Shown here piece by piece: positions 16,795-25,224 of a stretch of 64,000 bases of DNA. The notes under the pieces are model-generated. The model was given only the letters and a program-made list of their open reading frames with translations. It was not told the DNA's origin and did no database searches. This DNA comes from Microbacterium enclense (GTDB lineage Bacteria > Actinomycetota > Actinomycetes > Actinomycetales > Microbacteriaceae): assembly GCF_001456955.1 (NCBI RefSeq), contig NZ_KQ758470.1:1-64000 (forward strand), given 5' to 3'. The position numbers were made by a program, and so were the translations under genes. How positions within the stretch are numbered: position 1 is the first letter of the stretch; each line of letters opens with the position of its first letter.

Positions 16795-19092
16795 ATGCGC
16801 CGTGCGATAAGGAGCCGTGTCCGTCGTCTGCGAGGGTCGCGGGTGCTCGGTCCCGTCGTCCGCTCCGTCGATCGCCTCTGGTGGGCTCGGACCATCGCAC
16901 GCTCGGCTGTCGTGGACAGTGAGTTCTATGCCGCGCAGCTCGGGCTGCGGCGGCTCCCGCGGTCTCTGGTCATCGCGCACTACGTCGTGAGCGGGTTCCG
17001 CCGCGGAATGAGCCTGAACCCGCTCTTCGACGACATCGTCGCCGGCGGCGAGCTCCCCGAAGTCATGCGGGTTCCGGCCCTCTACGCATACCTCCTGAGC
17101 GAACGCGAGACGGTGCGTATTCACCCGTGGTGGGATGCCGAGGAGCATGGGCGCACCGTCGGTGGCCCCGCTCTCGAGCATGTGTGGGCACATCGCGACG
17201 AGCTCATCCGTCTGCGTGTCGCCGGTCGGGAGGCGTCCCTGACGGTCTCCGAGGTGCGCCGACTCGCGATTGCCTCCGCTCGATCGTGGCGTCGTCACCG
17301 GGTCGCGCGAGCCGCGACACCGTCTCCGACGGCGACGGGACTCGTGCGGCCGGTGCAAGCGCGTGATCGCAGGTACGCCCGCAAGGTCGAGCAGGCGGCT
17401 GCCCGCGCGGCCGGGCCGCGCCGGGAGAGCGTCGTCGTCCCGCTCGTCGGAGTGGATTCCGCGCAATGGGTGTCCGCTCATCTGTTGACGCGTGTCGTCC
17501 CCGAAGTGGTCCTGCACGGTCACCCACGCCGTGCCCCCTGGACGCGGGTGCTGGGCGAAGCGGCCACGGTGCTGCCCGCGACGACCATCGTGGCACTCGA
17601 CCCCCGCGCCGAGTTCACCGACGCCGAGGTCGACGCTCTGCTCGAAGCCGTCGACGAGGATCACGCTGTCATGCCCGCTCACCGTTCGCAGGACGGCACC
17701 GTGCACGGCATCGGAGGAGCGGAGACGGGGGGACGCTCGCCGTGGGGCATCCTCTCGCACCACCCCGTGGACGACCTCGACGCGCTGGAAGCCGTCGTCA
17801 CGGTTCCGCTCCTTCACGGCCGGAGTGTCGCGTTGCGCCGACGCGCACTGCTCGACGTGCTCGAAGGAGACGCACCGGATACCACGGCGGCCTTCGCCCG
17901 ATCGCTTCGCACGCGCGTCGGCATGCGTGTGCTCACCTCTCTGCGGCCCGTCTTCGACGAGCCGTTGCACGTGTTCGACGAGAAGACACCCGGTCCGCGC
18001 GGCGGGGGCGGACAGCAGGATCGAGACGCGGCATCCGTGTTCCTGGATGCCGCCGGCTACGACGTCCTCACATGGCGCCCGGCCGCCGACGGCACCGTCG
18101 AGCCGCGTCTGCAATGGCGTCGGCCCCACCCCGGGGCGGAGCGGTGGGCCATCAAGATCTGCGCTCCCGCGGGTCGTCAGGGGGCCGTCTGGGGCGATAT
18201 GCACTTCGCGCGCGGCCTCGCGTCGGCCCTCCGTCGCCGTGGGCACACGGTGGTCATCGACGCGTTCGACGCGCGGGGGCGGCGCACGGCGTACCTGGAC
18301 GATGTGAACGTCGTCGTGCGTGGCCCGTACCGCATCGACCCCCTGCCGACGGGCGTGAATCTGCAGTGGATCATCAGCCACCCGGACGAGATCACGCGCG
18401 CGGAGATGGCGGGCTTCGACAGAGTATTCGCAGCGTCGGAGAGGTGGTCCCGGCTGGTCCGGCAGCGCTGGGGCATCCCCGTGACGCCCCTTCTCGAAGC
18501 GACCGACACGGATCTGTTCCATCCGAGCGGTGTCCAGCGAACCGACGAGATCGTCTTCGTCGGGACCGCTCGGGGTATCGCGCGGCCGAGTGTCGTCGCT
18601 CCACTTCGGGCCGGGATACCGGTGCGCGTCTACGGACCGGACTGGAGACCCTTCATCTCGCAATCCGCCATCGCCGCGCGTACCCTCAGCCACGCCGACC
18701 TGCCGCGGCGATACGAGTCCGCCGCCATCGTCTTGAACGACCAGTGGCCGGCCATGAGACAGCACGGGTTCATCGCCATGCGTCCGTTCGACGTGATGGC
18801 TGTCGGCGGACGGGTCATCTCCGAGGATGTCGACGGGATCGAAGAGGTGTTCGGCGGGGCGGTGCTGACGTACCGCGATGAAGAGCACCTCGTCGAGATG
18901 CTCCGCGCGGACCCCGACGAGATCTTCCCCGACGCCACGACCATGGCGCGCATCTCGGAGCGCGTGCGGCGTGAGCATTCGTTCGACGCACGCGCCACGG
19001 TCCTCGAAGAGGCGGCTGCCGCTCACCGGCGACCGGTGGCCACCCGTGATCGCGGACGCCCGTCACAGGATGGACGGGATGCCGCCCTCTAA
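16795..19092 (+). CDS. CgeB-like glycosyltransferase with N-terminal extension
   Basis: The 765-aa protein has two parts. Residues 35-90 (EFYAAQLG, then HYVVSGFRRGMSLNPLFD) resemble the short module that precedes many surface-polysaccharide glycosyltransferases, with the HYxxxGxxxGxxPxPLFD pattern. A middle part of unknown type follows. Residues 450-760 resemble CgeB/GT4-like transferases: WAIKICAPAGRQGAVWGDMHFARGL, LQWIISHPDEITRAEM, IVFVGTARG, VYGPDWRPF, then QHGFIAMRPFDVMAVGGRVISEDVDGIEEVF near 655-690. It is likely a cytoplasmic glycan-assembly enzyme; donor and acceptor are unknown. ATG 16795 is set by the promoter-like box. Confidence 0.7.
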   Translation: MRRAIRSRVRRLRGSRVLGPVVRSVDRLWWARTIARSAVVDSEFYAAQLGLRRLPRSLVIAHYVVSGFRRGMSLNPLFDDIVAGGELPEVMRVPALYAYLLSERETVRIHPWWDAEEHGRTVGGPALEHVWAHRDELIRLRVAGREASLTVSEVRRLAIASARSWRRHRVARAATPSPTATGLVRPVQARDRRYARKVEQAAARAAGPRRESVVVPLVGVDSAQWVSAHLLTRVVPEVVLHGHPRRAPWTRVLGEAATVLPATTIVALDPRAEFTDAEVDALLEAVDEDHAVMPAHRSQDGTVHGIGGAETGGRSPWGILSHHPVDDLDALEAVVTVPLLHGRSVALRRRALLDVLEGDAPDTTAAFARSLRTRVGMRVLTSLRPVFDEPLHVFDEKTPGPRGGGGQQDRDAASVFLDAAGYDVLTWRPAADGTVEPRLQWRRPHPGAERWAIKICAPAGRQGAVWGDMHFARGLASALRRRGHTVVIDAFDARGRRTAYLDDVNVVVRGPYRIDPLPTGVNLQWIISHPDEITRAEMAGFDRVFAASERWSRLVRQRWGIPVTPLLEATDTDLFHPSGVQRTDEIVFVGTARGIARPSVVAPLRAGIPVRVYGPDWRPFISQSAIAARTLSHADLPRRYESAAIVLNDQWPAMRQHGFIAMRPFDVMAVGGRVISEDVDGIEEVFGGAVLTYRDEEHLVEMLRADPDEIFPDATTMARISERVRREHSFDARATVLEEAAAAHRRPVATRDRGRPSQDGRDAAL

Positions 19093-19095
19093 GCT
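19090..19095 (+). promoter_or_regulatory. -10 box overlapping the stop codon of gene 16795
   Basis: TAAGCT lies 7 nt before GTG 19103. Its first three bases are the TAA stop of the upstream gene, the second such case in a row. Confidence 0.45.
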
Positions 19096-19102
19096 CGACT
19101 CC

Positions 19103-20341
19103 GTGCGTTCACTCCTCCGACGGGTCGTCTGGCAGATCAACGCGATCCGCCACCGTGATCCGCTCTCCCCGGCTGTTTTCGTCCGCCTCTTCGGCGCGCG
19201 CCGCCGACGCTCCTGGGATCCGACGGTGCGACCGCGCCGCATCGTGGTGCTTCGCAGCGACGAGATCGGCGACACCACGACCAGCCTCGCGCTGTTCGCC
19301 GCGATCCGAGAGCAGTGGCCTCAGGCGACCGTGCACTTCGTGGTCAAGCCCGGCCCCGCCACGATGTTCCACGCCACGCCGACGGTCGATCGCGTCATCG
19401 AGTGGACGCCGATCACCGAGGGATCCGCCCTCAAGCGCCAGATTCTGACCGCGAGGCAGGCCCTGCGCCGCTTCGGTCTGCGCGGATACGACCTCGCCAT
19501 CCTGCCGCGATGGGACTTCGACGACACCCCGATCCGTTACCTCGCGGTGGCTTCGCGGGCTCGGTCCGTCGTGGGCTTCGCGCCCGTGCCCGATCGTGAA
19601 CCGGTCTGGTTCGGTCCGCAGGATCAGCTGCTGACCGACGTCATCTCACGGGGCACCACCCCGCGCCTGACCGTCGGCCAGCTGCAGCGCGTGGCCGAAT
19701 ACCTGGGCCTGCCGTGGCGGGAGCACAGGCAGCCGCCCATCGGGAACGCTCTCTTCGACACCTCCGACCTGCGGGCGGCCACAGAGAAGGCGGCACTGGA
19801 CGACACCTCCGGAATCGTGGTCGGGCTGGGCATCGGCGCCCGCGATGCGAAGCGGCAGTGGCCCGTCGAGGACCTCGCCGAGGTCATGCAACGCGTGGCC
19901 GCCGACCGCCCCGTCGCCGTCCAGATCCTGGGCGGCGGCGTCGACACGGACCGCGCGCAGCAGCTCGTGGCCCTCCTCCGCGACCACGGCATCCCCGCCG
20001 TCGACCTCGCGGGCAGACTCAGCTTGAGCGAGAGCGCCGCCGCGATCTCACGCTCCGACCTGTTCATCGGCAACGATTCCGGCCTGCAGCACATCTCCAG
20101 CAGCCTCGAGGTGCCGACGGTCGTGGTGACGTGCCACCCCGCGACCGGCTCGCCGTGGAGTGACAACGCGCCCGAGCGCTTCGGTCCGTGGTCGGCGCGC
20201 AGCGCCCTGCTCCAGCCCGCCCGCCCTGCCGAGGGATGCAGCGACGAGTGCATCTCGCGCGAGGCTCACTGCATCCGCGCGGTGCGTCCCGACGAGGTCA
20301 CCGAGGCCGTCGAAGGCCTCCTCCGGGAACCGCTCGCCTGA
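19103..20341 (+). CDS. Family 9 glycosyltransferase (heptosyltransferase-like)
   Basis: GT9 enzymes transfer ADP-heptose or related sugars. The 412-aa protein has the family start RIVVLRSDEIGDTTTSLALFAAI, where the acidic/Gly loop normally binds the acceptor. It continues with VHFVVKPGPATMF, and the C-terminal donor half has VGLGIGARDAKRQWPVEDLAEVM and LFIGNDSGLQHISSSLEVPTVVV. A Cys-rich tail (CSDECISREAHC) follows. It lies directly before hldE-gmhA, which makes a heptose donor plausible. ATG 19079 and ATG 19070 are in-frame alternatives; GTG 19103 is preferred because of the box 7 nt upstream. Confidence 0.85.
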   Translation: MRSLLRRVVWQINAIRHRDPLSPAVFVRLFGARRRRSWDPTVRPRRIVVLRSDEIGDTTTSLALFAAIREQWPQATVHFVVKPGPATMFHATPTVDRVIEWTPITEGSALKRQILTARQALRRFGLRGYDLAILPRWDFDDTPIRYLAVASRARSVVGFAPVPDREPVWFGPQDQLLTDVISRGTTPRLTVGQLQRVAEYLGLPWREHRQPPIGNALFDTSDLRAATEKAALDDTSGIVVGLGIGARDAKRQWPVEDLAEVMQRVAADRPVAVQILGGGVDTDRAQQLVALLRDHGIPAVDLAGRLSLSESAAAISRSDLFIGNDSGLQHISSSLEVPTVVVTCHPATGSPWSDNAPERFGPWSARSALLQPARPAEGCSDECISREAHCIRAVRPDEVTEAVEGLLREPLA

Positions 20342-20403
20342 GTCCGTTACGCTCGTTCGGTCCGGCCGCCCTCGGTCCGCTCGCCCACGTCTGGAAAACA
20401 CCT

Positions 20404-21888
20404 ATGTCAGCACTGCCGTCGATCACCCCGCAACACATCCTCGGCTTCGAGGGCGCACGGGTGGTCGTGATCGGCGACGCCATGCTGGACCGCTACGTCG
20501 CGGGTGCCGTCGATCGCATCTCGCCCGAGGCGCCCATCCCCGTCCTGCGGGTACGTCGCGACCACAGCGTCGCCGGGGGCGCGGCGAATGCCGCGATGAA
20601 CATCGCCGCCCTGGGTGTGCAGACCACCCTCGTCGCCGCGTGGGCCGACGATCAGGCGGGTCGCGAGCTCGGACGGCTTCTCTCCGAAGCCGGGGTCTCG
20701 GCTTCGCCGGTGCGGCGCGGCGCAGCGCCGACCATCGAGAAGCTGCGCGTCGTCGCGGGAATGCAGCAGATCGTCCGCGTGGACCGCGAAGATCTCGAGC
20801 CTCTCGACGCCCCAGGTGTCGACGCCGCGGTCGAGGCCGTTCGCACGGCACTCGGCGACGATCCCTCCCGGGCCGCCATCGTCCTGTCGGACTACGCCAA
20901 AGGCCTGCTCGGCGACGATCTCGTCGCCCGCGTGATCGATCTGGCTCGGGGGCACGGCATCCCGGTCGTCGTGGATCCGAAGTCCGCCGACATCCGCAAG
21001 TACCGCGGTGCGACCATCGTCAAGCCGAACTTCTCCGAGGCGCTGCACATGTCGGGCCTCCACGCCGACGCGCCGGACGAGGGGATCCTCGACGTCATCG
21101 CCGACCGCCTGCTCGTCGACGGCATCGAGTCCCTCGCGGTCTCACTCTCCGCCGTCGGCGTCGAGGTGATCGAGGCCTCGGCGCGCACCCGCATCCCGAC
21201 CCGTGCGCGGCTGGTCGCCGACGTCTCCGGGGCCGGCGACTCGATGATCGCGGGCATCGCCGCGGGACTCGCCTCGGGGCTCACGACGCTCCAGGCCGTG
21301 CAGGTGGGCAACATGGCCGCCGGAATCGCCTGTGGACGGCCCGGGACGGCCGTCGTCTCCAGCGCCGACCTCTTGAACGAGCTGCTCGTGGCCTCGTCGC
21401 CGGAGGAGCGCCCCGGCACCATCGAGGACTGGGATGAGCTCGCCCGACTCGTCGCCGTCGAGAAGGATGCGGGCAAGACGGTCGTCTTCGCCAACGGCGT
21501 GTTCGACCTCCTGCACGCGGGACACGTGGCGCTTCTGCGCGAGGCGAGATCGCTGGGCGACGTGCTGGTCGTGGGGGTGAACTCCGATGAGTCGACAGCG
21601 CGCCTCAAAGGGCCCACGCGACCGCTGCAACCACAAGGCGACCGGATGAGTGTGCTCGAGGCGGTGCGCTACGTGGACTTCGTGACCGTCTTCGGAGAAG
21701 ACACGCCACGCGAGCTCATCCGCACCATCCGTCCCGACGTCATCGTCAAGGGTTCCGACTACCGCCCCGATCAGGTCGTCGGCGGGGAGGACGCCAGGGC
21801 CTGGGGTGGTCGCGTGCACATCGTCAATCTGCTCGACGGGGTGTCCACCACTCGTCTGTCGCAGGGCCAGCAGGTACGGCGCGGCTGA
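20404..21888 (+). CDS. hldE: Bifunctional heptose-7-phosphate kinase / heptose-1-phosphate adenylyltransferase
   Basis: HldE phosphorylates D-glycero-beta-D-manno-heptose 7-phosphate at C1 and later adenylates heptose 1-phosphate to ADP-heptose. The 494-aa length fits a two-domain fusion. Residues about 15-320 are a PfkB/ribokinase domain with RVVVIGDAMLDRYVAG, GGAANAAMNIAALG (about 57) and the anion-hole VSGAGDSMIAGIAAGLASG (about 272). Residues 355-494 are the nucleotidyltransferase with VVFANGVFDLLHAGHVALL (the HAGH signature) and VKGSDYRPDQVVG. gmhA follows after 31 bp and gmhB lies convergent. A TACGCT at 20348 may drive it with a leader of about 45 nt. The kinase and transferase are separate proteins in many Gram-positives; here they are fused. 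Confidence 0.93.
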   Translation: MSALPSITPQHILGFEGARVVVIGDAMLDRYVAGAVDRISPEAPIPVLRVRRDHSVAGGAANAAMNIAALGVQTTLVAAWADDQAGRELGRLLSEAGVSASPVRRGAAPTIEKLRVVAGMQQIVRVDREDLEPLDAPGVDAAVEAVRTALGDDPSRAAIVLSDYAKGLLGDDLVARVIDLARGHGIPVVVDPKSADIRKYRGATIVKPNFSEALHMSGLHADAPDEGILDVIADRLLVDGIESLAVSLSAVGVEVIEASARTRIPTRARLVADVSGAGDSMIAGIAAGLASGLTTLQAVQVGNMAAGIACGRPGTAVVSSADLLNELLVASSPEERPGTIEDWDELARLVAVEKDAGKTVVFANGVFDLLHAGHVALLREARSLGDVLVVGVNSDESTARLKGPTRPLQPQGDRMSVLEAVRYVDFVTVFGEDTPRELIRTIRPDVIVKGSDYRPDQVVGGEDARAWGGRVHIVNLLDGVSTTRLSQGQQVRRG

Positions 21889-21919
21889 CGCCGCGGACGA
21901 CCCGAACGAAGGAGAACCC

Positions 21920-22501
21920 ATGGGCATCCTGCAGGACAACCTCCGTGAGAACGCGCATCGCATGTCGGCGCTGGCCGACGATGCGGCATTCGGTTCGGCG
22001 TTCGACCGCGCGGCTGAGATCATGACGACCTCGCTGCGGGCCGGCGGCACGCTCCTGGCGTGCGGCAACGGTGGATCGATGACGAACGCCCAGCACTTCG
22101 CGGAAGAGCTGACGGGACGTTTCCGAGGGAACCGTCCCCCTCTGCGAGCGATGGCCATCTCGGATCCGTCGCACCTCACCTGCGTCGCCAACGACTACGG
22201 CTACGAGTTCGTCTTCTCGAAGTTCGTCGAGGCCTTCGCTCGACCGGGTGACGTGCTTCTCGCCCTGTCGACGAGTGGGAAGTCGCCGAACGTCCTGCGC
22301 GCGGCCGAGGCGATGAAGACCGCGGGCGGCCTCGTCGTCGCGTCGTCCGCGACGGCGTCGTCGCCCCTCGGTGCGCTGGCCGACGTCGTCATCGAACTCG
22401 GCGCCAGCCGGTGGGCCGATCGCGTGCAGGAATCCGAGCTCGTCGTCATCCACTCGCTCATGCAGGCGATCGAGGACGACTTCGGCTACTCGGCGGAGTG
22501 A
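21920..22501 (+). CDS. gmhA: Sedoheptulose-7-phosphate isomerase
   Basis: GmhA turns sedoheptulose 7-phosphate into D-glycero-D-manno-heptose 7-phosphate, the first step of heptose synthesis. The 193-aa protein is a SIS-domain isomerase: LLACGNGGSMTNAQHFAEELTGRF carries the active-site His/Glu pair, LALSTSGKSPNVLRAAEA binds phosphate, and ELVVIHSLMQAIE supplies the late His. A clear GAAGGAG ribosome binding site lies 6-7 nt before ATG 21920, fitting internal translation in an operon with hldE. The last 44 bp overlap the 3' end of gmhB on the other strand. Confidence 0.94.
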   Translation: MGILQDNLRENAHRMSALADDAAFGSAFDRAAEIMTTSLRAGGTLLACGNGGSMTNAQHFAEELTGRFRGNRPPLRAMAISDPSHLTCVANDYGYEFVFSKFVEAFARPGDVLLALSTSGKSPNVLRAAEAMKTAGGLVVASSATASSPLGALADVVIELGASRWADRVQESELVVIHSLMQAIEDDFGYSAE

Positions 22502-23081
22502 TGCCGAGCGCTAGCCTCACGTCGGCGGCGAATGCCGCCAGGCTCGGCGAGGTGAGATCGGCCGCGGGATCCGCGGTGGGGGACACGCGAACCGTCGCGC
22601 CCCCACCGGTGCGTCGCGCGAGACGCCGACCCATCTCCACGTCGGAGTCCGTGTCGCCGATCATGACCGACAGCGTGCCATCCAGGTCGGGATTCGCGGC
22701 GAGGTAGGAAGTCGCCATTCCCGGTGACGGTTTGCGGCACTCGCACCCTTGCGCGTCGAGATGCGGGCAGAACTGGATGGCATCGATGCGCCCGCCGGCC
22801 GCCGACACCTCCTCGCGCATGCGCGTGTGGACGGCATTGAGGTCCGCTTCGCTCATCAGACCTTTGCCGACCCCCTGCTGATTGGTGACGACGACGATGC
22901 GCGGTGCCCACCGGGCGAGCATCCTCAGGGCATCGAGCACACCGGGCTCGAAGTGGAACTCGTCCCACGTGCGGACGTAGCCGCCCATGATGCGTGTGTT
23001 GATGACCCCGTCGCGGTCGAGGAAGAGGGTCCAGGATCGACCTTCGCGTTCTGCCACCATCTCCCGAACGCCGATCGTCAC
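22458..23081 (-). CDS. gmhB: D-glycero-D-manno-heptose 1,7-bisphosphate 7-phosphatase
   Basis: This HAD phosphatase removes the 7-phosphate between the two HldE steps. The 207-aa product has FLDRDGVINTR with the nucleophile Asp, VVTNQQGVGKGLM, all four zinc ligands in FCPHLDAQGCECRKPSPGM (C-x-H...C-x-C), and MIGDTDSDVEMG. GTG 23081 is chosen because TACCGT lies 7 nt upstream; an ATG at 23141 would place the start inside the divergent promoter. It is convergent with and overlaps gmhA, and divergent from the LGFP gene. A C-terminal Ser/Arg/Pro tail is extra. Confidence 0.92.
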   Translation of the reverse strand: MTIGVREMVAEREGRSWTLFLDRDGVINTRIMGGYVRTWDEFHFEPGVLDALRMLARWAPRIVVVTNQQGVGKGLMSEADLNAVHTRMREEVSAAGGRIDAIQFCPHLDAQGCECRKPSPGMATSYLAANPDLDGTLSVMIGDTDSDVEMGRRLARRTGGGATVRVSPTADPAADLTSPSLAAFAADVRLALGITPPSSRSRPRSPA

Positions 23082-23088
23082 GGCAAAG

Positions 23089-23133
23089 ACGGTATCAGGC
23101 GTCGCGATCGGTCGGACACGCTTCCGATACCGT
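23089..23133. promoter_or_regulatory. Symmetric divergent promoter between gmhB and the LGFP gene
   Basis: The minus-strand box TACCGT (23094-23089) lies 7 nt from GTG 23081. The plus-strand box TACCGT (23128-23133) lies 6 nt from ATG 23140. Each box is part of an 8-bp arm, ACGGTATC (23089-23096) and GATACCGT (23126-23133), forming a perfect inverted repeat 45 bp across. The only spacer between the genes is 58 bp. Confidence 0.6.
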
Positions 23134-23139
23134 GAGCGC

Positions 23140-24588
23140 ATGCACCCTCAGGTCCTTCTGCGTTCGGCGCGCGTCGCCCCGGTTCTGGTCATCGCCATCG
23201 CCCTCTCGGTGTTCGGGGGGACGCCCGCGTCCGCCGCCACCGCGACCGAGCCGTCACCGACCACCTCGCCGGTCGTCTCGAACCCCACGTCGGACGCCGG
23301 AGGCGGCGGGGTCGCGAGCGCTGGCCTCGAGTCCGACGAGGGCGAATCCGGCGCAGGTGACGTCGCGGGATCGGACGAAGGCGACGGCGTCGTGTCAGAC
23401 GTCGACACTGCGGCGCCGTTGACGGTGCACCCGTGGTTCCGCGACAAGTACGAGGAGCTGGGCGGTGCGGACGGTCCACTCGGCGATCCCGTCGCGGACA
23501 TGGTGTGCCAGTCCACATCGTGCTGGCAGGAGTTCGTCGGCGGTGTGTTGACCTCGGACGGTACCGAGATCGTGAGCCTGTCGACGGCGTACGTCTCCAC
23601 GTGGCTGAAAGAAGGGGGGCCGGACGGTTACCTCGGGCTGGTCGCGGGCGGCGAATCCTGCTTCGGGAGCTATTGCGTGACGCCGTTCGACGGCGGGGTC
23701 ATCCGATGGATTCCGGACATCGGAGTCGAGCCCATCGCCGTGGACCCCTGGTTCCAGGACGAATGGCACCGGCTCGGCGATGTGACAGGGTCCATCGGTT
23801 CGCCGACCTCGACGATGCAGTGTCAGTCGTCGTCATGTTGGCAGGAGTTCACGGGGGGCGTTCTGACCTCGGACGGGAGCGGGATCGTGAGCCTGTCCAC
23901 CGCCTACGTCTCGACCTGGCTGGCCTGGGGCGGACCCGACGGCGATCTGGGTCTGGTGAGCGGCGGCGAATCCTGCTTCGGTGATTACTGCGAGGCTCCC
24001 TTCACCGGAGGAGTACTGATCTGGGTGCCGTCCAAGGGGGTGTTCCCGGTCGCGGAAGCGTGGTTCTACCCGGCGTGGGAGGCGCGTGGAGGTGCGCGCG
24101 GATCCCTCGGGTTGCCGATGGATGCCATGCAGTGTCAGGCGTCCGCGTGCTACCAGGTCTTCGAAGGGGGAACGCTCACGTCGTCGACGAACGGCGTGGT
24201 CGCGTTGTCGACCGCGTACGTCAGTACCTGGCTCGCCAACGGCGGTCCCGATGGCCCGCTGGGGCTCATCACCGGCGCGGAGGCCTGCCACGGGACGTAC
24301 TGCCAGGTCCCCTTCCAGAACGGGCTGCTCGTATGGCAACCGGGATCGGGTGTACGGATGCTGCTCGGCCAGGAGGCTGAGGAATGGACGAAGGCCCACG
24401 CGCCCGTGACGCCTCCTCCGTCCACGACGCCTCCGGCCGTCGGAAACCCGGGTGACTCCAAGAACTGCTCGGACTTCGCGACCCAGGCGCAGGCGCAGGA
24501 ATGGTTCGACCGGTACTTTCCCCAGTACGGCGATGTCGCACGACTCGATCAGGACGACGACGGGCGTGCGTGCGAATCGCTCCCGTGA
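23140..24588 (+). CDS. Secreted LGFP-repeat protein with C-terminal Excalibur domain
   Basis: The 482-aa protein has a Sec signal peptide (residues 1-34, ending PASAA), an acidic Gly/Ser/Asp linker to about 85, then LGFP-type repeats to about 430. Each repeat carries a paired-Cys CxxxxC block and a GGPDGxLGL turn. A super-repeat of about 105 residues starting STAYVSTWL occurs three times (about 23580, 23898 and 24207). The last 40 residues form an Excalibur calcium-binding domain (CSDFATQAQAQEWF, DQDDDGRACESL). LGFP repeats are associated with wall-bound proteins, so a role at the cell surface is likely. It lies beside the heptose genes and near a second LGFP gene. Confidence 0.82.
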   Translation: MHPQVLLRSARVAPVLVIAIALSVFGGTPASAATATEPSPTTSPVVSNPTSDAGGGGVASAGLESDEGESGAGDVAGSDEGDGVVSDVDTAAPLTVHPWFRDKYEELGGADGPLGDPVADMVCQSTSCWQEFVGGVLTSDGTEIVSLSTAYVSTWLKEGGPDGYLGLVAGGESCFGSYCVTPFDGGVIRWIPDIGVEPIAVDPWFQDEWHRLGDVTGSIGSPTSTMQCQSSSCWQEFTGGVLTSDGSGIVSLSTAYVSTWLAWGGPDGDLGLVSGGESCFGDYCEAPFTGGVLIWVPSKGVFPVAEAWFYPAWEARGGARGSLGLPMDAMQCQASACYQVFEGGTLTSSTNGVVALSTAYVSTWLANGGPDGPLGLITGAEACHGTYCQVPFQNGLLVWQPGSGVRMLLGQEAEEWTKAHAPVTPPPSTTPPAVGNPGDSKNCSDFATQAQAQEWFDRYFPQYGDVARLDQDDDGRACESLP

Positions 24589-24675
24589 ATGAATCGATAG
24601 GTCGAGCAGGGCGAATACAAAGTCAGTGCACCGTGTCGCCACCGCGTGTATCGACGAACTGTTGATACTGGAGAA

Positions 24676-25224
24676 ATGAATCCCCCAAGGTCAGGGTGGT
24701 CGACGATGAGCAGCCGTCGACGACGGAGCTTTTCCGCGGCATCCGTGCTCATTCTCGCGGTTGTCGTGAGCGGCTGCGCGACGCCCGGCGGCGGGGCTGC
24801 GTCGCCCGTGGCGACGGAGACATCGGTCTCCGCCAGCGCGACGCCGACACCCGCGCCGACGCAGTCCGACGTACCGGAGGTCGCTCCGACGCCCACCGGT
24901 GAGCCGATACCGAACCCGGTTCCCACGGTGACGGGCTCGGCCTCCGTCACGATCGTGAACTGGCACGGCGATGGACGCATCCTGTCGGCATCGGGACTCG
25001 TCACGGGCGCGCAGCAGACCGATGGACGGTGCACGCTGACCGCGACATCATCGAGCGGGCAGGTGCTCACCGGGGAGGTAGAGGCACAGTCGACACCGGC
25101 CGCCATCAACTGCGGCCTCATCGACATCCCCGCACCGACGGGAAGTTGGCAGCTGGTCCTGTCGTATCGGGACGGCGACGATCTCCTATCGTCCGCGCCG
25201 GTCACGGTCGAACAGCCGAGATGA
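24676..25224 (+). CDS. Small secreted lipoprotein of unknown function
   Basis: The 182-aa product has a twin-Arg-rich start (SSRRRRSF), a hydrophobic core and the lipobox VVVSGC, so it should be lipid-anchored outside the membrane. A Thr/Pro/Ser-rich linker follows (PTPAPTQSD), then a compact domain of about 90 residues with two Cys (GRCTLTATSSSGQV and INCGLIDIPAPTGSWQLVLSY) that looks like a beta-sandwich. ATG 24676 has GGAG 4 nt upstream; GTG 24646 and ATG 24706 are alternatives. It overlaps the next LGFP gene by 4 bp, so the two probably act together. Confidence 0.7.
   Translation: MNPPRSGWSTMSSRRRRSFSAASVLILAVVVSGCATPGGGAASPVATETSVSASATPTPAPTQSDVPEVAPTPTGEPIPNPVPTVTGSASVTIVNWHGDGRILSASGLVTGAQQTDGRCTLTATSSSGQVLTGEVEAQSTPAAINCGLIDIPAPTGSWQLVLSYRDGDDLLSSAPVTVEQPR

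Noticed and set aside
16201-19026. Open frame of about 940 codons antisense to the glycosyltransferase genes
   Set aside because: Opposite strand of well-recognised genes; repetitive Arg/Asp/His composition and no family signal.
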